Position numbers and translations under genes: made by a program. A stretch of DNA of 64,000 nucleotides from Sphingobacteriales bacterium 39-19 (GTDB lineage Bacteria > Bacteroidota > Bacteroidia > Chitinophagales > Chitinophagaceae), in the NCBI GenBank assembly GCA_001898465.1, contig MKTX01000001.1, positions 1 through 64,000 on the forward strand, given 5' to 3'. Below are positions 27,731 through 35,747 of the stretch, piece by piece (position 1 is the stretch's first letter; each line of letters starts with the position of its first letter). The notes under the pieces are model-generated. The model had not been told where the DNA came from and did no database searches. It was given only the letters and a program-made list of their open reading frames with translations.

Positions 27731-29245
27731 ATGAATAGCAAAAAAGTTATCTTAATCATCATGGATGGCTGGGGCCTAGGAAAGAAAAAAATGAGCGATG
27801 CCATCCAAAATGCCCATGTTCCCTTTACCCGTTCTTTATATGAAAAATATCCCCATACCACTTTAGTTACCTGTGGTAAAGAGGTGGGTCTGCCTGCCGG
27901 ACAAATGGGCAATAGCGAAGTGGGTCATTTAAACCTGGGAGCAGGTAGAATTGTGTACCAGGAACTGGAACGCATTCATGTGGCCATTGAAGAAGGCAGT
28001 TTTCAGAAAAATAAAGAATTGCTCGCCACTATTGAATATGCCAAAAAGAACCAAAAAAAATTACACCTTATGGGTTTGGTAAGCGATGGAGGTATTCATT
28101 CGCACATCAGTCATTTGGAAGCAATTTTAGCAGTTTGTAAATCGCAAAATTTTAATGATATTTTTATTCATGCATTTACTGATGGCCGGGATACCGACCC
28201 CCAAAGTGGCCTGGCTTTTATATCCCGTTTGCAACAAAACCTTTTCGTAAATGGGGGTAAAATTGCCAGTATTACCGGCCGTTATTATGCCATGGACAGG
28301 GATAAAAGATGGGAAAGAATTAAAATTGCGTATGATGCACTGGTTCATGGCATAGGGGTGCAAACCTCTGATGTATTAGAAGCCATCAGGCAGTCGTACC
28401 AAGAAAAGGTTACCGATGAATTTATAAAACCCATCATCAATTCATCGGTAAATGGAAAAATAGAAGCAAATGATGCGGTCATCTGTTTTAATTTTAGAAC
28501 AGACCGTTGCCGTGAAATTACAGAAGTGCTTACACAAACCGATATGCCAGGTTATGGGATGAATACACTGCCCCTTTATTTTACTACCATGACGATGTAT
28601 AACCACCTGTATAAAAATATCAATGTGATTTTTGAAAAAGATGATTTAAAAGATACCCTGGGCGAAGTGCTGGCCAAAAATGGAAAAACACAATTGAGAA
28701 TTGCTGAAACTGAAAAATACCCGCATGTAAGTTTCTTTTTTAGTGGTGGCAGAGAAAATCCATTTGAAGCAGAAAAAAGAATTATGATTCCCTCTCCCAA
28801 AGTGGCTACATACGATTTACAACCCCAAATGAGTGCCGCAGAAGTAACCCGGGCGGTACTGGCAGCCATACAAGAAGATGAACCGGATTTTATTTGCTTA
28901 AATTTTGCAAATGCTGATATGGTAGGCCATACAGGCGTATGGGAAGCCATTATTAAAGCGGTGGAAACCGTAGATGAATGTGTAGAAAAAGTGGTGACAG
29001 AGGCATTGGCACATCAGTATTGTATTTTTTTAACAGCCGACCATGGAAATGCTGATTATGCCATTAATGAAGATGGTACCCCCAACACAGCACATACCAC
29101 CAACCTGGTTCCTTTATTTGTAATAGATAATGAAAAAAAATACGGTTTAATATCCGGAAAATTAGGCGATATTGCACCCAGTATACTTACTGTTATGGGA
29201 TTACCCATTCCCCCGGCCATGACGGGGAAGATTCTCGTACAATAA
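27731..29245 (+). CDS. gpmI: 2,3-bisphosphoglycerate-independent phosphoglycerate mutase
   Basis: 504 residues, standard iPGM length. Alkaline-phosphatase-superfamily metal site: Asp12 in MDGWGLG and catalytic Ser62 in GQMGNSEVGHLN; later DGRDTDP, FNFRTDR and the second metal cluster NFANADMVGHTG and TADHGNAD. It interconverts 3- and 2-phosphoglycerate with Mn2+ in glycolysis and gluconeogenesis. It begins 4 bases after a -7 box and is followed 18 bases later by a haem-binding protein gene. Confidence 0.97.
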   Translation: MNSKKVILIIMDGWGLGKKKMSDAIQNAHVPFTRSLYEKYPHTTLVTCGKEVGLPAGQMGNSEVGHLNLGAGRIVYQELERIHVAIEEGSFQKNKELLATIEYAKKNQKKLHLMGLVSDGGIHSHISHLEAILAVCKSQNFNDIFIHAFTDGRDTDPQSGLAFISRLQQNLFVNGGKIASITGRYYAMDRDKRWERIKIAYDALVHGIGVQTSDVLEAIRQSYQEKVTDEFIKPIINSSVNGKIEANDAVICFNFRTDRCREITEVLTQTDMPGYGMNTLPLYFTTMTMYNHLYKNINVIFEKDDLKDTLGEVLAKNGKTQLRIAETEKYPHVSFFFSGGRENPFEAEKRIMIPSPKVATYDLQPQMSAAEVTRAVLAAIQEDEPDFICLNFANADMVGHTGVWEAIIKAVETVDECVEKVVTEALAHQYCIFLTADHGNADYAINEDGTPNTAHTTNLVPLFVIDNEKKYGLISGKLGDIAPSILTVMGLPIPPAMTGKILVQ

Positions 29246-29263
29246 CTTTTAAAAATATTGTTT

Positions 29264-29764
29264 ATGAAAATTCTAAAAAAAATTATTTGGGCACTGCTCA
29301 TTCTTTTTGTGCTTATCCAATTTTATCCCCGCCCTGAAAAAAACATTCAAACCGGCCCTGCCAGCAACAATATTGCAAACCGGTATGCCCCCCGGCAAGA
29401 TGTTCAAAATATTTTAAAAGTCAGTTGTAATGACTGCCATAGTAACAATACTGTGTATCCCTGGTATTCAAAGCTGCAACCGGTAGCGATGTTCCTGGGA
29501 AACCACATCCAGGATGGAAAAAAAGAATTGAATTTCGATGAATTTTTAGGTTACGCACCATCACGCCAGTTTCATAAATTTGAAGAGATAAAAAAAATAA
29601 TCAACGAAGGTGAAATGCCTATGCAATCGTACACCCTATTACATAGAGATGCTAAATTAACTGCCGATGAAAAATCTTCTATCATTCAATGGGTAGATGC
29701 CAGTATGGATCAGATGAAAGCGCAATATCCACCGGATAGCCTGGTGAGAAAAAAGAAGGCATAA
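29264..29764 (+). CDS. Membrane-anchored haem-binding domain protein
   Basis: 166 residues from the ATG at 29264; the TTG two codons earlier is less likely. An N-terminal hydrophobic helix (about 7-20) is followed by a single CxxCH haem motif, CNDCH (55-59), in the context VSCNDCHSNNTVYPWYSKLQP, typical of the Haem_bd family. MPMQSY (near residue 125) offers a possible axial Met. It would be exported and receive covalent haem c in the periplasm; its electron partners are unknown. Probably co-transcribed with gpmI. Confidence 0.85.
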   Translation: MKILKKIIWALLILFVLIQFYPRPEKNIQTGPASNNIANRYAPRQDVQNILKVSCNDCHSNNTVYPWYSKLQPVAMFLGNHIQDGKKELNFDEFLGYAPSRQFHKFEEIKKIINEGEMPMQSYTLLHRDAKLTADEKSSIIQWVDASMDQMKAQYPPDSLVRKKKA

Positions 29765-29924
29765 ATGAACTAAAACCAGGCCGGCCTGCCGTTCCATACA
29801 TGATTTAAAACCATATCCGTCATTAATTTAAAATACTGATTGTTAAATAAATAGCAGTTCCTCAAGGGAAGCAGCAATTTATATCTATCTTTTGTCTAAC
29901 TTTAAAGGCTAAACTACTTTATTT

Positions 29925-30494
29925 ATGACCGAGGAGCAAATGCTTGCCGGAAGCATAAAGCATGATGCTGTTTCTCAAGAAGCATTATATAATCGCTACA
30001 GCCCAAAAATGCTCGGCGTGTGCTACCGCTTTGCCAAAAATAGAGAAGATGCCGAAGACATGTTACAGGAAGGTTTTATAAAAGTATTTACTCAAATTCA
30101 CCAGTTTCGCAGTGATGGTTCATTAGAAGGCTGGATACGCCGGATTGTGTTGCATACCTGTATCAATATCCTGAAAAAAAATAAAAAATTTAATGAAAGT
30201 GTAGATATCATTCATGCCAATAGTATGTACAGCCGGGAGGAAATGATCCCTTCTATTATAGAAGCCAAGCAAGTAGTAGAATGTATCCGCTCTTTACCAT
30301 TAGGCTATAAAACAGTATTGAATTTGTATGCATTGGAAGGCTATTCTCATAAAGAGATTGCCCAATTACTGGAAATTGAAGAAAGCACCAGCCGAAGCCA
30401 GTACACCCGGGCAAAAGCCATGTTACAGGAATTATTAATAAAGAAAAAAATAATACGAAAGAGCTTAAAGGGGAAGACCTCTGTAGGCGTATAA
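29925..30494 (+). CDS. ECF-type RNA polymerase sigma factor
   Basis: 189 residues. Region 2 (NRYSPKMLGVCYRFAKNREDAEDMLQEGFIKVF, about 23-55, continuing into SLEGWIRRIVLHTCINILKK) and region 4 (SLPLGYKTVLNLYALEGYSHKEIAQLLEIEESTSRSQYTRAKAML) are complete and the long region 3 is absent, as in ECF sigma factors. It should direct transcription of a stress or envelope regulon. It is followed 44 bases later by a gene for a membrane-anchored protein that may be its regulator. Confidence 0.93.
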   Translation: MTEEQMLAGSIKHDAVSQEALYNRYSPKMLGVCYRFAKNREDAEDMLQEGFIKVFTQIHQFRSDGSLEGWIRRIVLHTCINILKKNKKFNESVDIIHANSMYSREEMIPSIIEAKQVVECIRSLPLGYKTVLNLYALEGYSHKEIAQLLEIEESTSRSQYTRAKAMLQELLIKKKIIRKSLKGKTSVGV

Positions 30495-30538
30495 TTACCC
30501 TTTTGATTATTACCATTAACTAAAGTTTTTTTTGAGAG

Positions 30539-32050
30539 ATGATGGAACAAAATTTTTATAACGACGACTTTGAAGATTTCCTGAAAGAAAGCACAAAAGA
30601 TTTCAGGATGTACCCTTCCCGTAAGGTTTGGTTCGGCATCTACAATGATTTGCACCCAGGCCGAAAATGGCCTTCACTGGCCGTAACCCTGGTATTGGTT
30701 TCTGCCATTTTATTTGTTGGTATTTCCAATAATAATTCTATCAATGTGCAGCGTTCTCAAAATATAAATATTTTATTAGCCAGCCAGATGAAACAATCCG
30801 GTGCAAAACCCATTTCCGATCATGAAGCTGCAGTACCGCCTATTAAATTAAAAAAAGAAGGGCAAGCCCATACTATGGATGCACCTGTACGCAAGCCTGC
30901 TTCCGTCAATACGAAAGAGAACTTCGTTTCTATGCCCAATAAAAAGGTAAATACAGCTCAACAAAATATTTCTACTAACTTAACCAGGCCGGTGCAATCA
31001 TCAGCAAATGAGGAAACCGGTATGCAGTATATTGCCCGTACAAGTAAATTACAAAGTAATCTACATGCAAAAACAGTAATAAAAACAAATGGCAGCCTGG
31101 CTAATGGGGAAGTAACTATGAATGAGGAAAATGAACCGGTTTCCTTTACAGGGGATAAGCAAATAATGAATTCTACTGAAAACAATTTATTAATTCTTTC
31201 TACTAAAAAGGAGGCCCAACTTACGGTGAAAAAAGACGAAAATAAAATAGACCTTACAACCTATGCCTGGATAGAAAATTATGCATTCTATAATAAGCCG
31301 GCACAAAAAAGGTGGCAATCCCGGAGCGCTATACAATTCTACATCACGCCTTCTATTGGGTTCAGGAGTTTTGGAAATTCAGAAGTTAAATCACAGGTTA
31401 GCAATAATAGCCTGGTATCTGGCAGAAGATCTGAGAACCCGGGTATGTATATGGCACAAATACCTGCAATAAATATGGAAGTGGGTGGCCAAATTATTTA
31501 TGCATTAAATAATAAATTGAGAATAAAAGGAGGCTTACAGTTCAATTACAGTAATTATATCACGCAAGCCACTCGTTTAACGCACCCGGTACCCACTTAT
31601 GTAGTATTACACGGCTCAAATGGCGTGGATTATAGTCAGCCTTATACTTCATCGTATGCAAACAAAGTAGATCCCCTGGAACCCGAAAATTTAAACAATA
31701 AGACCTTGCAAATTTCCACACCCGTGGGCATTGAATATAAATTAGCAGGGAAAAATAAATTGAGACTATTTTCAGGGGCAACCATCCAACCCACTATTAT
31801 TACTGCGGGGAATGCCTATATATTATCAGAAGATAAATTATACCTGGCAGATGCCACTTCATTACTTCGCCGCTTTAATTTAAACGGCACATTTGAATCT
31901 TACCTGAGTTATACCACGGCAAGTGGGGCAGCCATCAATATTGGGCCGCAGATACGTTATCAATTTTTATCTACTTATAATAAGTCATATACCAATTTTG
32001 AGAAACGATATAATGTGGGTTTAAAAATAGGATTTACCACAAGTTTTTAG
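30539..32050 (+). CDS. ECF-sigma-linked membrane protein with C-terminal barrel-like region
   Basis: 503 residues. Residues 1-43 are acidic and presumably cytoplasmic (NDDFEDFLKESTKDFRMYPS), 44-63 form one transmembrane helix, about 64-255 are low-complexity Ser/Thr/Asn/Lys-rich, and about 260-503 alternate in a pattern like an outer-membrane beta-barrel (SAIQFYITPSIGFRSFG, VGGQIIYALNNKLRIKGGLQFNYSNY, FEKRYNVGLKIGFTTSF ending in Phe). Position after an ECF sigma factor suggests an anti-sigma role for the N-terminal head. Reported similar Bacteroidota proteins are usually annotated as outer-membrane beta-barrel proteins. Function is inference. Confidence 0.6.
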   Translation: MMEQNFYNDDFEDFLKESTKDFRMYPSRKVWFGIYNDLHPGRKWPSLAVTLVLVSAILFVGISNNNSINVQRSQNINILLASQMKQSGAKPISDHEAAVPPIKLKKEGQAHTMDAPVRKPASVNTKENFVSMPNKKVNTAQQNISTNLTRPVQSSANEETGMQYIARTSKLQSNLHAKTVIKTNGSLANGEVTMNEENEPVSFTGDKQIMNSTENNLLILSTKKEAQLTVKKDENKIDLTTYAWIENYAFYNKPAQKRWQSRSAIQFYITPSIGFRSFGNSEVKSQVSNNSLVSGRRSENPGMYMAQIPAINMEVGGQIIYALNNKLRIKGGLQFNYSNYITQATRLTHPVPTYVVLHGSNGVDYSQPYTSSYANKVDPLEPENLNNKTLQISTPVGIEYKLAGKNKLRLFSGATIQPTIITAGNAYILSEDKLYLADATSLLRRFNLNGTFESYLSYTTASGAAINIGPQIRYQFLSTYNKSYTNFEKRYNVGLKIGFTTSF

Positions 32051-32070
32051 TTTAGCAGAATTTTAATTTT

Positions 32071-32102
32071 TATCAAAAGCCGCCACTTGGCGGCTTTTGA
32101 TA
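32071..32102. terminator. Perfect 14-bp palindromic terminator
   Basis: TATCAAAAGCCGCC (32071-32084), an ACTT loop and GGCGGCTTTTGATA (32089-32102) pair along their whole length. It follows the barrel-protein stop by 20 bases. The hairpin covers the in-frame position 32087, which supports placing the next gene's start further downstream. Confidence 0.8.
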
Positions 32103-32122
32103 TTAACGCTAATTTTACAAAA

Positions 32123-32725
32123 ATGCACAGAATGCAAAAAAACAGATGGCTCAGCCTGCTGGTATTACTAATTTTTATGGCTTGTAAAAACCCGCAAAAG
32201 GCGCCCCCGGAAATACAAACACACCAGATCAATGCAGATACTACGAGTGCCAACTTTTTCCCTGTTACCTCATTTTTAAAAGGGCAATTACACGAAATAA
32301 AATCATTGCCTGTAAACCCGATCCGGATAATGATCCACGGCCAAAAAGAAGATTCAGCATGGATGAAATTAAACGATATAGAAAATGAGCTTTCGCCATT
32401 TTTTAGTTTTACTATTGATAGCGCTAATTTAAAACCCTGGTTTGAACAAAAATCATTTTTAGATCAAACACTGAATGCATATACATTTACTTACGATCCG
32501 GTAAAAACATTACCGGACAGTATTTCCGTAAAGCATTTCGATGTATATGTAAACCCCGATGATAACAGGGTAAGCCGAATTTACATCGTATTAAAGAAAA
32601 CGCAAAACAGCGAGCAACAGCTTACCTGGCAAACCGGTAAATGGGCCAGGATCATCACCTTGCTCACGGGTGATGATGGTAATACTACGGTAGTAAGCGA
32701 TAAAAAAATTATATGGGATTATTGA
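32123..32725 (+). CDS. Lipoprotein of unknown function
   Basis: 200 residues from the ATG at 32123; an ATG at 32132 is an alternative, and anything earlier would begin inside the terminator. The signal peptide ends in lipobox FMAC with Cys21. The mature part has no family I recognise; it is soluble, mixed alpha/beta, with a YVNPDDNRVSRIYIVLKK segment and a C-terminal WQTGKWARIITLL stretch. It sits 9 bases ahead of uvrC, so the two are likely co-transcribed. Confidence 0.7.
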   Translation: MHRMQKNRWLSLLVLLIFMACKNPQKAPPEIQTHQINADTTSANFFPVTSFLKGQLHEIKSLPVNPIRIMIHGQKEDSAWMKLNDIENELSPFFSFTIDSANLKPWFEQKSFLDQTLNAYTFTYDPVKTLPDSISVKHFDVYVNPDDNRVSRIYIVLKKTQNSEQQLTWQTGKWARIITLLTGDDGNTTVVSDKKIIWDY

Positions 32726-32734
32726 TTTTACATT

Positions 32735-34570
32735 ATGACAAAAGATGAGTTTGCTTCTATATCACCCGGATTACCTGCAGAACCGGGCATCTATAAATAC
32801 TTTGATGCTGCCGGGCAGTTAATTTATGTGGGAAAAGCAAAACATATACGTAAAAGAGTAAGCAGTTACTTTTCTAAAAATTTACAGAGCTATAAAACCA
32901 TTGAACTGGTTAATAGAATTAAACGTATTGAATTCACCATTGTAAATAGTGAACAAGATGCATTCTTTCTTGAAAATTCTTTAATAAAGGAGTATCAGCC
33001 ACTTTTCAATATCAATTTAAAAGATGATAAAACCTATCCCTATATTGTAATTAAAAAAGAACCATTTCCAAGAGTATTTTTTACCCGAAAAAAAATAGAT
33101 AATGGCTCCGTGTACCTGGGCCCCTTTACCTCTGTTGCCAAAGTGAGGGAGTTGCTGGATGTAATAAAACAGAATATACCCTTACGTACTTGTAAACTAA
33201 ACCTGGCTCCTGCAAATATTCAAAAGAAAAAATTTAAAGTGTGCCTGGAGTATCATTTGGGCAATTGCAAAGGCCCCTGCGAAGGGTTACAATCTGAAGC
33301 AGATTATGCTGAAGGTATTGAAAGGGTAAAATTGCTCTTAAAAGGAAATTTAAAACCCATTCTTCAATATTTTAAAGAAAAACAAAAAGAACATATTGCC
33401 AGGTTAGAATTTGAAGAAGCCGGTTTTTATCAAAATAAAATAGAACATTTACTGCATTACCAGGAAAAATCTACCGTAGTCAATATGAAAACGGGTACTG
33501 TAGATGTGTTTAGCATTTTAGAAGAAGGTGATTTTGCTTATGTAAATTACCTGGCGGTAAGCCATGGAAGCATCATACATACCAAGACCATTTCCCTGCA
33601 CAAAAAGCTGGAAGAATCTGCAGCAGAAGTATTACTTTTTGCCATTGCCCAATTAAGAGATACTTTTAAAAGCGATGCGCAGGAAATCATTGTTCCCTTT
33701 CCCATTACATTCCCGGGAGAAGAGATCCAAATTACCGTACCCAAACTGGGAGAAAAGAAAAAGTTGCTTGACCTTTCTTTAAAAAATGTAAACCATTATA
33801 AGGAAGATGTAAAAGCAAAAAAAACATTGAATTTAAAAGATAAATCGGCCGAAGAAAAAATTCATATACTTAGCCAACTTCAAAAAGACCTTCATTTAAA
33901 AGAATTACCGGTACATATTGAGTGTTTCGATAATTCTAATTTCCAGGGTAGCTACCCGGTGGCAGCCATGGTATGTTTTAAAAACGGGGAAGCCAGTAAA
34001 AAAGATTACCGGCATTATAATATTAAATCCGTACAGGGGATTAATGATTTTGCTTCGATGGCAGAAGTGGTATATCGCCGCTATAGCAGGCTGGTAAAAG
34101 AAAACGGGGTATTGCCCCAGCTTATTATCATTGATGGGGGTAAGGGGCAGCTAAGCGCCGCCATGGAGAGCATCAATCAATTGGGGCTGGCAGGAAAAAC
34201 AACCCTTGTAGGCCTGGCAAAAAATAAAGAAGAAATATTTTTTACCGGCGATACGGAATCTTTGCAATTAAGCTGGCAAAGTGAAAGTTTAAAACTTATA
34301 CGCAATATAAGAGATGAAGTGCATCGTTTTGGAATTACGTTTCATCGTTTAAAAAGAAGTAAGGGAACTTTTAAAAATGAACTTGAAAACATGGATGGCA
34401 TAGGAAGTAAAACGGCAGATACCTTATTAAAACATTTTAAATCGGTAAAAAAAATAAAAGAAGCAACCCTGGATGATTTAGCCGGGGTGGTAGGAATCAC
34501 CCGGGCAAGAAAGATACAGGCAGGGTTTATAAAAAAAGAGGGCCAGGATAAAAATCCAGCCCCGTTTTAA
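32735..34570 (+). CDS. uvrC: Excinuclease ABC subunit C
   Basis: 611 residues. N-terminal GIY-YIG nuclease (PGIYKYFDAAGQLIYVGKAK, 17-36), a Cys cluster (CKLNLAP...CLEYHLGNCKGPC, about 153-182), the UVR motif contacting UvrB (about 205-240), an RNase H-like second nuclease (IECFDNSNFQGSYPVA near 390 and IIDGGKGQLSAA near 465) and a C-terminal HhH pair (ENMDGIGSKTADTLLKHF, DLAGVVGITRARKI). It makes the two incisions of nucleotide excision repair; its partner in transcription-coupled repair, mfd, is at 60.4 kb. Ends near a weak ATACCC/GGGTAT hairpin (34628-34645). Confidence 0.96.
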   Translation: MTKDEFASISPGLPAEPGIYKYFDAAGQLIYVGKAKHIRKRVSSYFSKNLQSYKTIELVNRIKRIEFTIVNSEQDAFFLENSLIKEYQPLFNINLKDDKTYPYIVIKKEPFPRVFFTRKKIDNGSVYLGPFTSVAKVRELLDVIKQNIPLRTCKLNLAPANIQKKKFKVCLEYHLGNCKGPCEGLQSEADYAEGIERVKLLLKGNLKPILQYFKEKQKEHIARLEFEEAGFYQNKIEHLLHYQEKSTVVNMKTGTVDVFSILEEGDFAYVNYLAVSHGSIIHTKTISLHKKLEESAAEVLLFAIAQLRDTFKSDAQEIIVPFPITFPGEEIQITVPKLGEKKKLLDLSLKNVNHYKEDVKAKKTLNLKDKSAEEKIHILSQLQKDLHLKELPVHIECFDNSNFQGSYPVAAMVCFKNGEASKKDYRHYNIKSVQGINDFASMAEVVYRRYSRLVKENGVLPQLIIIDGGKGQLSAAMESINQLGLAGKTTLVGLAKNKEEIFFTGDTESLQLSWQSESLKLIRNIRDEVHRFGITFHRLKRSKGTFKNELENMDGIGSKTADTLLKHFKSVKKIKEATLDDLAGVVGITRARKIQAGFIKKEGQDKNPAPF

Positions 34571-34651
34571 AATCCAATATCCTATGAAAAACCGATGTAA
34601 AAGTAAGGCGATACCCAATATAAAACAATACCCCAAAATGGGTATATTTAT

Positions 34652-34680
34652 AAAAAAGCCCCGAAAAATATCGGGGCTTT
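34652..34680 (-). terminator. Terminator of the gldKLMN operon
   Basis: AAAGCCCCGA (34655-34664) pairs with TCGGGGCTTT (34671-34680). On the minus strand the stem is followed by six T residues, so it chiefly ends gldN transcription, with weaker action on uvrC from the other side. Confidence 0.8.
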
Positions 34681-34703
34681 CAATTTAATTTAATGTGTAA
34701 CCA

Positions 34704-35726
34704 TTAATAGCTCCACAAATCCTGTTCGTAATTAAATACTTTTTCTTTAATACTTTCTCCTTCCAGCAATTGAAGTATGGGGTTATCAGTCAATCCCTTA
34801 TATTGCTTTATATAAAGATCATAGGGGTTATCCATTGAGCTTTTTATAATTCTGCCATAAAACATACGGCTTTCAAAAAGTTCTTCCCAACTCATGCGAG
34901 CGCCATAGTTTTTGCCGTTATACACTTCGTATTTGGCAAAAGTGGCCCGCATATCAGGATAATACACCCAAAATAATTCTGTTTCTCCCAGGTCAATCCC
35001 TTGCGGGGTAATTACTCTTTTTAAAGGAGCAATACCCAATATTCTCCAGAATAATCTTGAACTTTCTTTATCGAAAATTACTTCTTCTTTTAGGCGGAAC
35101 TTATAAATAGAATCCAAATTTATTTCGTTCCTCATTTTTTTAGTTCCTGTCAACTCTCCGTTTTCATTATACTGGGGTACATCAATTTCATCTCCAGCTA
35201 TAATTTTGGCAACTTCGCTAACAGTCATAGGTGTTGTGAAACGGTCGTCAATATTAGAGAAAACTGTTACGGCACTATCCTGGATGGCTTGTAAAAGAAT
35301 GGAGATAAATCTTTGGTTGCCATTATTTTCATCAGCGGCATAGCGGAAGGGCAAATTAATCTTTTCCCGTCCATCAATTTCTCTCCAAATTTTTTGGCGA
35401 TACACAGCATCATCGGCACGCAAATGTTCATAGGCAAGTGGTGTACGGTCTCTTAAAACCGTTGTTTCCACAGCTTCGTCCGGGCGTAAAGATTTTGCTA
35501 TCTTTTTGATAGGTAATGTATCTACCATCGCAGGGGCTGCTACCATGGCCGTAGTGTCGGCAGTGGCAGTTGTTGCCTGGATACTGGCTTTTGTTTTTGT
35601 TTTTGTAGTTCGCTTGGTAGAAGTTCTTTTTTTAGCGGGTGCTTTTCTTTTTTGGGCATATACGCCATCAGAAAAGAAGCCTGCTAAAACTACCAACAAC
35701 AACACTTTTAATACTTGCTTTTTCAT
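34704..35726 (-). CDS. gldN: T9SS periplasmic ring component GldN
   Basis: 340 residues: signal peptide (about 1-24, ending VYA-Q), a Lys/Thr-rich linker (about 25-50) and the GldN/PorN domain with YRQKIWREIDGREKINLPF (near residues 108-126) and FWRILGIAPLKRVI. GldN/PorN binds GldK/PorK to form a periplasmic ring below the outer membrane. Last gene of gldK-L-M-N in the standard order. Its DNA linker contains an in-frame (TTTTTG)n tract (minus-strand Lys-Thr codons). Confidence 0.93.
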   Translation of the reverse strand: MKKQVLKVLLLVVLAGFFSDGVYAQKRKAPAKKRTSTKRTTKTKTKASIQATTATADTTAMVAAPAMVDTLPIKKIAKSLRPDEAVETTVLRDRTPLAYEHLRADDAVYRQKIWREIDGREKINLPFRYAADENNGNQRFISILLQAIQDSAVTVFSNIDDRFTTPMTVSEVAKIIAGDEIDVPQYNENGELTGTKKMRNEINLDSIYKFRLKEEVIFDKESSRLFWRILGIAPLKRVITPQGIDLGETELFWVYYPDMRATFAKYEVYNGKNYGARMSWEELFESRMFYGRIIKSSMDNPYDLYIKQYKGLTDNPILQLLEGESIKEKVFNYEQDLWSY

Positions 35727-35747
35727 AGCTGAATTATTGAAAAAATT

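Noticed and set aside
29777..29786. Palindrome AGGCCGGCCT before the ECF sigma gene
   Set aside because: It is 139 bases from the start, has no T run and no second copy; probably chance.
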